Below are positions 1 through 5,338 of a stretch of DNA of 5,338 nt, piece after piece. The translations under genes and the position numbers were made by a program. The stretch lies in the NCBI GenBank assembly GCA_025455665.1, contig JALOMC010000192.1:1-5338 (forward strand), given 5' to 3'. The notes under the pieces were generated by a model. The model was given only the letters and a program-made list of their open reading frames with translations, made no database searches and was not told the origin of the DNA. Numbering within the stretch: position 1 is the first letter of the stretch; the number at the start of each line of letters is the position of its first letter. Origin of the DNA: Chitinophagaceae bacterium (GTDB taxonomy: Bacteria > Bacteroidota > Bacteroidia > Chitinophagales > Chitinophagaceae).

Positions 1-858
1 GTTCATATAGCAGGTGGCCATGCCTTTTTTGTCGTTTTGCTTTTGCCGTATGGCCAGCGAGCTATCGTTGTATGCCAGTGCTCTGCGGTAGTCTTTCAGT
101 TCGTAATGCACATTGCACAGGTTGCTGTAGGCGTTGCCCAGTCCGCGTTCATCGCCCAACTGTTGCTTTATCTGTTTACTTAGTTGGTAGTACTCCAGTG
201 CCTTTACGTAGTTGCTATCGTAGTAGTAGCTCTGGCCTAAATTGTTGTAATTGTAGCTCATCAGGGCCGAGTCTTTCAGTTGTTTGGCTATGTCCAGGCT
301 TTTGCCAAAATAATCGGCCGCTTTATCAAACTGTTTCAGCCCTTCATTGAATACGTTGCCAATCCATATGTAGACGCCGCTCAACCCTTTCAGGTCTTTC
401 CCTTTTTCAAAAAGGGGGGCTGCTTCCAGATAAAGCTTCAAAGCAGCATCGTAGTCGTTTTTATCATACTCAATGGTGCCAAGGGCCCGCAAACAGTAGC
501 CCTGACCGGCAAAATCGTCCAGCCGTTGGCGCAGCTGCAAGCTTTGTCGCAGCAGGGTAGTGGCGGCTTCATTTTCGCCATTAATGTTCAGGAACACGCC
601 TTTGTTGTACAAGTAGAGTGCCTCGCCGCTTTTATTGCCGGCTGCTTGCTGCAGCGCAATGGCCTGGTTGGCATGCAGCATGGCGGCTGCACTGTCCTGT
701 TCACGATAGTAGAGAAACAGTTGGTAATGTGCCGCTGCCCGGGCCGTATCGGTCGTGGCGGCTTTTAGCGTTTGCAGCAGGGTGCTGCTGTCGGTAGTTT
801 GGGCAGCAGCCATTAGTGTTGTAGCCAGTACATACAGGCTAGTCATCCATTTTTTCAT
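1..858 (-). CDS. Exported TPR-repeat protein, partial (C-terminus beyond the window); probable sensor paralogous to the adjacent kinase
   Basis: Reading from the ATG at 858 down to base 1 gives 286 codons with no stop, so the 3' end lies outside the window. Residues 1-19 form a signal peptide (basic MKKW start, hydrophobic core, likely cleavage in AAA|Q at 19/20), so the rest should be periplasmic. From about residue 41 the protein is a TPR solenoid with a 40-residue period: the helix-A glycine (or its equivalent) falls at 87, 127, 167, 208 and 248, with a seventh unit starting near 279. The 40-residue unit, longer than the canonical 34, is common in Bacteroidota TPR sensors. The start lies 6 bases after the stop of the upstream kinase gene, implying co-transcription and perhaps translational coupling. 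By analogy with that neighbour the missing part may hold a membrane helix and a HisKA_3/HATPase kinase or a LuxR-type DNA-binding domain; this is inference, as nothing of it is visible. Confidence 0.88.
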   Translation of the reverse strand, partial: MKKWMTSLYVLATTLMAAAQTTDSSTLLQTLKAATTDTARAAAHYQLFLYYREQDSAAAMLHANQAIALQQAAGNKSGEALYLYNKGVFLNINGENEAATTLLRQSLQLRQRLDDFAGQGYCLRALGTIEYDKNDYDAALKLYLEAAPLFEKGKDLKGLSGVYIWIGNVFNEGLKQFDKAADYFGKSLDIAKQLKDSALMSYNYNNLGQSYYYDSNYVKALEYYQLSKQIKQQLGDERGLGNAYSNLCNVHYELKDYRRALAYNDSSLAIRQKQNDKKGMATCYMN

Positions 859-864
859 ACAGCG

Positions 865-2814
865 CTACAGTTGTGGTGAGGAAATAGAGGTGGCCGGTGG
901 CACGTGGATGCTGACAACTGTGCCACGGCCGGGTTGGCTGTCCCATTCCACTTCACCTTTCAGAAAGGCGATGCGGGTGTTGATGTTTTTCAGGCCAATG
1001 CCATCCTGCGCCAGTGCTGCCTGCACATCAAATCCTTTTCCATTGTCTTCAATGGTGATGCTGAGGCCGTCGGCATCGTTGATCAGTGACAAATCAAGTT
1101 GCTGCGCACCGCTGTGCTTAATCACATTGTTGATGCATTCCTGCATGACCCGGTACAGCATCGTTTCGGTATTGGCCTCTATACGGTCGTTCAGGCCTTC
1201 GGTATGCAGGGTTACTTTCAGCACCCGGCTGTCTATCTTGTCTACAAACTCTCTTACGGCTGCTGCCAGTCCCTTTTTCAGCAGCGCATTCGGCATCATG
1301 TGGTGGCTCACGGCTCGTACTTCTTTGCAGCTTTCGTCCACCATGCTGGTTATTTTTTCCAGCCTCGTTTTTTCGTCGGGGCTCAGCGAGGCCAGCTCAC
1401 TCTCCAGGGCACTCAGGTTCATGCGGGCTGCACTCATCATTTGGCCCACCCCATCGTGCAACTCGGCGGCTATGCGGCGGCGTTCATTTTCTTCGGCCTC
1501 CATCACTGCTTTGGTAGCAGCTTCCTGCTGCTGCATCAGCCGTGTTTGCAGTTCTTTCTCTTTGCGCAGCTTAAAGCGTTTGTAATAGCTAAATCCCAGC
1601 AGCCCGCCCAGTACCAATAGGCCCGCTATGCCGGCTATCCAGTAGTTGCGCTTGGCAATGGAAAATTCTTGTTCACGGATTTTCTTCTCCTTTTCCAGCG
1701 TTTGGTAGCGGGTTTCCATTTCGGTAAAGCGGGCATTCATATCGGTCACCTGCAGGCTATCGGTGTATTTCAGGCGCAGCCGTTCCGCTTGCAATGCTTT
1801 ACTGTATTGGCCGCTGGCTTCGTAGGTGGTCGATAGTGCTTCGTAAATCTTCACCCGCTCTTGCAGGTTGCTTTCCATGCTGTCGGTCAGCACCAGTGCT
1901 TTTTGCAGCACTTGTTCGGCTGCCAGATAGTCTTTCAGACCGGTATAAATGCGGGCCAATACATTGCTGCTGTTCACCAGGCCGCGGCGGTCGTCCAGCT
2001 GGCTGCGGATGTCGTAGGCCTCTTCGGCAAAAGGCCGGGCTTTGCCAAACTGCTGCAGGCTGAGGTAGCAAATGCCCAGGTTGTTCAGTGCACTGGCTAA
2101 AAACTCGTATTGGTTGATGGCCCGGCAGTAGGCTTCTGCTTTTTCGAGGTAGGGGATGGCTGCCTGAAACTGGCTGAGCAGCACATACGCATTGCCCACA
2201 TTTACATAGCTGGCGGCCATGCCTGCTACATCATTGATGGCTTCGCGAATGGCGAGGGCCCGGGTATGATAGCGTAGCGCACCATCCACATTGCCCACAT
2301 GGCTGTTTACACTGCCTATGTTGTTGAGGGCGGTGGCAATGGCAAAAGAATCGTTGAGCTTTTCGTACAGTGCCAGGGCTCGCTGGCCGGCACCCAGCGC
2401 TGAGTCGTAGTAGCCTTCTTTGTTGTAGATGATTCCCAGTTTCAGGTGCAAGCCGGCCATGCCTTTTTCGTCGTTCATGGATTGGCGCAGCTGCATGCTT
2501 TTGCGGTACATGTCTTTGGCCCGTGTCATTTCCAGCTGGTCCATGTACAAAATGCCGAGGTCGTTGTAGGCCTGTGCTTCGCCTTTCAAAAAGCCGGTTT
2601 TCTGCGCCAGCGCAACAGCTTGTTCGCCGTAGCCGATGGCTTTTTGCCGATCGACCGTTCGGTAAAGCCAGGTGAGTTCGTTGTAGCTCTGGCACAGGGT
2701 GCTGTCCTTCTGTGTAGGCAGTAGTTTTTCAATACTGTCGATAGCGGCTTTGGGCTGTGCGGCGGCGCACCAGCATAGCAGCCAGGCGGCGCTGGCAAGT
2801 AGTGGATGTTTCAT
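865..2814 (-). CDS. TPR-containing sensor histidine kinase (HisKA_3 / NarL-type, LuxR-partner family)
   Basis: A 649-residue membrane kinase predicted to autophosphorylate on histidine and pass phosphate to a NarL/LuxR-type response regulator. Domains in order: signal peptide 1-19 (AAA|Q cleavage); periplasmic TPR repeats about 45-355 with 40-residue spacing (glycines at 87, 127, 167, 207, 247, alanine at 287); a charged coiled-coil-like segment about 359-388; one membrane helix about 391-411; a HisKA_3 dimerisation domain with phosphoacceptor His453 in ERRRIAAELHDGVGQ; then HATPase_c with the N box (Glu559, Asn562, Asn563, Lys566, His567), G1 box DNGKGF (590-595), G2 box GIGL (605-608) and GRGT (629-632). 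All core catalytic motifs are present. An upstream in-frame ATG at 2889 would add 25 residues, but it lies inside the poly-T tract of the preceding terminator and would bury the signal peptide, so 2814 is preferred. No response regulator gene is in the window. The ligand is unknown. Confidence 0.95.
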   Translation of the reverse strand: MKHPLLASAAWLLCWCAAAQPKAAIDSIEKLLPTQKDSTLCQSYNELTWLYRTVDRQKAIGYGEQAVALAQKTGFLKGEAQAYNDLGILYMDQLEMTRAKDMYRKSMQLRQSMNDEKGMAGLHLKLGIIYNKEGYYDSALGAGQRALALYEKLNDSFAIATALNNIGSVNSHVGNVDGALRYHTRALAIREAINDVAGMAASYVNVGNAYVLLSQFQAAIPYLEKAEAYCRAINQYEFLASALNNLGICYLSLQQFGKARPFAEEAYDIRSQLDDRRGLVNSSNVLARIYTGLKDYLAAEQVLQKALVLTDSMESNLQERVKIYEALSTTYEASGQYSKALQAERLRLKYTDSLQVTDMNARFTEMETRYQTLEKEKKIREQEFSIAKRNYWIAGIAGLLVLGGLLGFSYYKRFKLRKEKELQTRLMQQQEAATKAVMEAEENERRRIAAELHDGVGQMMSAARMNLSALESELASLSPDEKTRLEKITSMVDESCKEVRAVSHHMMPNALLKKGLAAAVREFVDKIDSRVLKVTLHTEGLNDRIEANTETMLYRVMQECINNVIKHSGAQQLDLSLINDADGLSITIEDNGKGFDVQAALAQDGIGLKNINTRIAFLKGEVEWDSQPGRGTVVSIHVPPATSISSPQL

Positions 2815-2887
2815 GATCCCAGGCAGGATAATGGGTAGTTGACAATGAAAAAGGGGCCGGCTAGAAGAGGGTGGTTGGAAAAGTAGC

Positions 2888-2914
2888 AAAAAAAAGAACC
2901 CGCATAGCGGGCTC
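2888..2914 (-). terminator. Rho-independent terminator downstream of serA
   Basis: Read on the minus strand, an 8-bp stem (GAGCCCGC at 2914-2907 with GCGGGTTC at 2903-2896, one G:U pair) closes a 3-base loop and is followed directly by eight T residues (2895-2888). It starts 33 bases after the serA stop codon. It should end the serA transcript and separate it from the histidine kinase gene, whose preferred start is about 73 bases further on. Confidence 0.9.
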
Positions 2915-2947
2915 CTTCAGGTATTCGGTCATCGGTATACAAACCGG

Positions 2948-4183
2948 CTAGTACAATATGCGGGCCCGGATGGTATGCTTCACTTCTTTCAACAGCTGCA
3001 ACGCATGTTTGCTGAGCTTGTTATCTACATCTACCACCACGTAGCCGATGTGCTGGTTGGTAGCCAGGTACTGGCCCAATATGTTGATGTGGGCCTGGCT
3101 CAGTGCGGTGTTTATTTCGCTGAGTACACCGGGTACATTTTTATGAATGTGCAAGATGCGGTGGGCGCCCTCCAGCATGGGCAGGTTAAGGGCGGGTACG
3201 CTATGGCTGCCATAAGTAGTGCCTTTTTCCAGGTAGGCCAGTAGCTTGGTACTTACATCTACGCCGATGTTTTCCTGCGCTTCTACAGTGCTGCCGCCTA
3301 TGTGCGGCGTCAGCAGCACATTGGGCAGGCCCTGCAGGGGGGTGGTAAATGGATCGCCATTTTTTTCGGGCTCTACCGGAAACACATCGATGGCCGCGCC
3401 GGCCACATCGCCGGCTTTGAGAGCTGCGGCCAAGGCATCCAGGTCCACTACTTCGCCACGGGCGTAGTTGATGAGGATGCTGCCTTTTTTGAATTGTTTG
3501 ATCAGCGCTTTATTAACCAGGTTTTTGGTGCTGTCCGTTTCGGGTACATGCAGGCTGATGATATCGGCTTTGCCTACCAGCTCCTTCATGCTGCGGCAGG
3601 CTTCGGCATTGCCCAGCGGCAGTTTGGTCAGCACGTCGTAAAAAATGACTTTCATACCCATCGATTCGGCCAGTACACTTACCTGCGTGCCAATATTGCC
3701 ATAGCCAATGATGCCCAGCGTTTTGCCACGTAGTTCGTAGCTGCCGCTGGCGTCTTTCATCCATTGGCCCTGGTGGGCGGCGTTGTTTTTATCGGGTATG
3801 CGCCTGATGAGCATGATGCTGGCACCAATGACCAATTCGGCCACACTGCGGGTATTGCTGTACGGCGCATTGAATACTGTGACGCCGTGTTGGGTCGCTG
3901 CCTTCAGGTCTATTTGGTTTACCCCAATGCAAAAGGCGCCAATGGCCTGCAGCTTGCTGGCTTGCTGCAGTACCCGCTCAGTTACTTTGGTTTTGCTGCG
4001 GATGCCCAACAGGTGTACATCCTTTATTTCCTTCATCAGCGTTTCTTCATCCAGGGCGCCGCTTACTTTTTTTACGCTGGCATAGCCATGCGATTTGATA
4101 TTGGCAATGGCGGTTTCGCTGATATTTTCCAGTAGTAGAATCTTGATTTTCTCTTTGGGATAGCTGGTTGCTTTCTGGCTCAT
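2948..4183 (-). CDS. serA: D-3-phosphoglycerate dehydrogenase, E. coli type with C-terminal ACT domain
   Basis: Oxidises 3-phospho-D-glycerate to 3-phosphohydroxypyruvate with NAD, the first committed step of L-serine synthesis in the cytoplasm. The 411 residues match E. coli SerA (410) nearly end to end, including the C-terminal TIRAR-[IL]-LY. Visible landmarks: CIGVNQIDL and FNAPYSNTRSVAELVIG (85-120) of the substrate domain; Rossmann loop GYGNIG (160-165) with Asp183 at the end of the next strand as the NAD-ribose ligand; catalytic Arg242 (ARGEVVD), Glu271 (FPVEPE) and His294 (TPHIGGST); and a regulatory ACT domain about 341-411. The ACT residues that bind serine in E. coli (His344, Asn346, Asn364) correspond to His347, Asn349 and Asn367 here, and Trp139 to Trp141, so feedback inhibition by serine is likely (inference). 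The gene stands alone, with its own terminator downstream and a divergent acyltransferase gene upstream; serB and serC are not nearby. The ATG at 4183 gives the family's usual N-terminus. Confidence 0.97.
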   Translation of the reverse strand: MSQKATSYPKEKIKILLLENISETAIANIKSHGYASVKKVSGALDEETLMKEIKDVHLLGIRSKTKVTERVLQQASKLQAIGAFCIGVNQIDLKAATQHGVTVFNAPYSNTRSVAELVIGASIMLIRRIPDKNNAAHQGQWMKDASGSYELRGKTLGIIGYGNIGTQVSVLAESMGMKVIFYDVLTKLPLGNAEACRSMKELVGKADIISLHVPETDSTKNLVNKALIKQFKKGSILINYARGEVVDLDALAAALKAGDVAGAAIDVFPVEPEKNGDPFTTPLQGLPNVLLTPHIGGSTVEAQENIGVDVSTKLLAYLEKGTTYGSHSVPALNLPMLEGAHRILHIHKNVPGVLSEINTALSQAHINILGQYLATNQHIGYVVVDVDNKLSKHALQLLKEVKHTIRARILY

Positions 4184-4190
4184 AGGTGGG

Positions 4191-4222
4191 CGAATTTACG
4201 CCAGCCTCCGCACATGGCCCAA
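4191..4222 (-). promoter_or_regulatory. Candidate Bacteroidota-type promoter for serA
   Basis: On the minus strand, TAAATTCG (4198-4191) matches the Bacteroidota -7 consensus TAnnTTTG with one mismatch. A TTG (4222-4220) lies 21 bases upstream, inside the spacing known for the -33 element of this phylum. The -7 element ends only 7 bases before the serA ATG, so the transcript would have a leader of a few bases or none. The match is short and was found by eye, so it could be chance. Confidence 0.35.
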
Positions 4223-4235
4223 GCGGTGCGGGCCA
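4215..4235. repeat. Small inverted repeat in the serA / acyltransferase divergent intergenic region
   Basis: TGGCCC (4215-4220) and its reverse complement GGGCCA (4230-4235) are separated by 9 bases. The left arm abuts the TTG of the candidate serA promoter, a position where a dimeric regulator could act on either divergent gene. The string GGCCCAA of the left arm also recurs at 4249-4255 just before the acyltransferase start. With 6-base GC-rich arms, chance is a serious alternative. Confidence 0.3.
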
Positions 4236-4257
4236 CCACTTATATTGCGGCCCAAAC

Positions 4258-5338
4258 ATGCAACCTGCAGCACACATACCTGCCCTTGATGGCCTGCGTG
4301 GGCTGGCCATTGTGCTGGTGCTATGGCTGCACCTGTTTGTACAGCCGCTACCCGATGTGGCGCCCTGGCCCTGGCTGCAGTGGTACCAGGCCATAGCCGG
4401 TTATGGCTGGGCGGGTGTCGATTTGTTTTTTGTACTGTCGGGTTTTCTCATCACCCGGCAGCTGCTGCAGCAACAAGGGAAGCCCGGTTTCTTCAAGATT
4501 TTTTACCTCCGCAGGGCTTTTCGCATTTTGCCGGCCTACTGGCTGCTGCTGGCAGCGTTTGCAGTAGGTATTTACAGCGGCGTGCCCCGGTTATCGCCAT
4601 GGCTTACCGCGGGTGCTTTCCCTTGGTACAGCTACTTGTTGTTCATTCAAAACTTTTGGATAGGCCATGATCAGATTGGCGCCATTTGGCTATCGCCTAC
4701 CTGGAGCCTGGCGGTGGAAGAGCAGTTTTACCTGCTGTTTCCGCTACTACTTTATTACCTGCCCAGGCGCTACCTGCCATGGCTGCTGATGGCCGGCATG
4801 GTACTGGCGCCCATGGTGCGGGCATTTTGGCTGACCGGCTATGATGGATATGTACAGCTGGCCGGCCGCATGGATGCGCTGTTTGCCGGTGCACTGCTGG
4901 CGTGGGTATGGCAGCAGGGTGGCTTTAGGTACTCAGCAGCGTTGGTAAGGCGCCTGCACTTAAGTGCATGGCTACTACTGGCGCTGGCAGCCCTGCTGGC
5001 GTGGATGCGGCAGGCCACCGAGGGCGATGTATGGCTGCACACCGTGCTGATGCTGTTGGCTGCCACGCTGCTGGCTATCCGTTTGCTACGCCATACTGGT
5101 GGGCTGGCCGATTGCTTTTTTGCATGGGCGCCGCTGCGCTGGCTGGGGCACCTTAGCTATAGCTTGTACCTGTGGCACCAGGTGGCCAATGGACTAGTGC
5201 ATGGTTGGGCTGGCCACCCGCTTCCCGAAATAAAAACGTTGGCCGATCTGGGGCTGGCCCTGTTAGCGCTGTTATTGTCGCTGGGCATGGCGGCCCTCAG
5301 TTATTTTGTGGTGGAGCAGCCACTGCGTCGCTGGGGAA
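4258..5338 (+). CDS. Membrane acyltransferase, OafA/YrhL (acyltransferase_3) family, 3' end cut by the window
   Basis: The frame runs open from the ATG at 4258 to the right edge: 360 codons plus one base, no stop. It is an integral membrane protein with about ten hydrophobic helices. Family hallmarks are all present: DGLRG with Arg14 and His25 in the R-X10-H motif thought to be catalytic; GVDLFFVLSGFLI (53-65); LRRAFRILPAY (84-94); TWSLAVEEQFYLLFP (148-162); LGHLSYSLYLWHQ (296-308); and SYFVVEQPLRRW (348-359), which in this family usually marks the last helix and the end of the domain. Such enzymes move acetyl or other acyl groups from the cytoplasm onto cell-surface glycans such as O-antigen, exopolysaccharide or peptidoglycan; the substrate here cannot be told. 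Probably only a few codons are missing unless a C-terminal SGNH domain follows. No in-frame ATG lies upstream before the serA start, so 4258 is chosen. It is divergent from serA, 74 bases apart. Confidence 0.93.
   Translation, partial: MQPAAHIPALDGLRGLAIVLVLWLHLFVQPLPDVAPWPWLQWYQAIAGYGWAGVDLFFVLSGFLITRQLLQQQGKPGFFKIFYLRRAFRILPAYWLLLAAFAVGIYSGVPRLSPWLTAGAFPWYSYLLFIQNFWIGHDQIGAIWLSPTWSLAVEEQFYLLFPLLLYYLPRRYLPWLLMAGMVLAPMVRAFWLTGYDGYVQLAGRMDALFAGALLAWVWQQGGFRYSAALVRRLHLSAWLLLALAALLAWMRQATEGDVWLHTVLMLLAATLLAIRLLRHTGGLADCFFAWAPLRWLGHLSYSLYLWHQVANGLVHGWAGHPLPEIKTLADLGLALLALLLSLGMAALSYFVVEQPLRRWG

Noticed and set aside
400..416. 17-base palindrome (CCCTTTTT-C-AAAAAGGG) next to a run of six G
   Set aside because: It lies within the TPR coding sequence and follows from the codons for Pro-Leu-Phe-Glu-Lys-Gly. 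The 1-base centre is too small for a normal hairpin loop and the G tract is short for phase variation.
755..1585. Plus-strand open frame of 276 codons opposite the histidine kinase
   Set aside because: It lies antisense to conserved kinase motifs, its product is low-complexity (Ser, Arg, Leu, Cys rich) and it resembles no family. It is a shadow of the real gene, like the other antisense frames over the TPR genes and serA.
2878..2885. Minus-strand TACTTTTC, one mismatch from the Bacteroidota -7 consensus, as a promoter for the histidine kinase gene
   Set aside because: No TTG or TTTG lies 17-23 bases upstream; that space is filled by the serA terminator stem. The match is too short to call alone, although a kinase promoter is expected somewhere in 2815-2887.
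4241..4248. TATATTGC as a promoter for the acyltransferase
   Set aside because: Two mismatches to TAnnTTTG, no suitably spaced TTG upstream, and only 9 bases between it and the start codon.
4047..4394. Minus-strand open frame of 115 codons spanning the serA start and the acyltransferase start
   Set aside because: It overlaps the 5' ends of two well-supported genes in other frames and its product has no recognisable family features.

Overview
The window looks like a chromosomal segment from a Bacteroidota bacterium, probably a moderately GC-rich member of the Chitinophagaceae or a relative. This rests on family style only: two-transmitter-type sensors with periplasmic TPR domains, exported proteins whose signal peptides end in Ala-Gln, no clear Shine-Dalgarno sequences, and a TAnnTTTG-like promoter element. 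The genus cannot be fixed from the sequence. The window is densely coding; no gene-free stretch reaches 300 bases.

Layout. Bases 1-2814, minus strand: a two-gene unit. A complete TPR sensor histidine kinase (2814 to 865) is followed 6 bases later by a second exported TPR protein (858 to beyond base 1), cut by the window edge. Bases 2815-2947: a short intergenic region with a strong minus-strand intrinsic terminator for the next gene upstream. Bases 2948-4183, minus strand: serA, D-3-phosphoglycerate dehydrogenase of the E. coli type with a C-terminal ACT domain. Bases 4184-4257: a 74-base divergent intergenic region with a candidate serA promoter and a small inverted repeat. Bases 4258-5338, plus strand: a membrane acyltransferase of the OafA/acyltransferase_3 family, cut by the right edge but apparently close to complete.

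How they fit together. The two TPR genes are almost certainly co-transcribed and look like tandem paralogues: with the kinase start set at 2814, signal-peptide end, first TPR glycine and several other residues fall at the same residue numbers in both. The kinase has a periplasmic TPR sensor, one membrane helix and a complete HisKA_3/HATPase_c core, so it should phosphorylate a NarL/LuxR-type response regulator; none is encoded in the window. serA is a stand-alone serine-biosynthesis gene ending at its own terminator, and the acyltransferase is transcribed away from it. There is no visible functional link between these three units. I see no mobile element, RNA gene, CRISPR array or clear new system here; the tandem TPR sensor pair is the most distinctive item.
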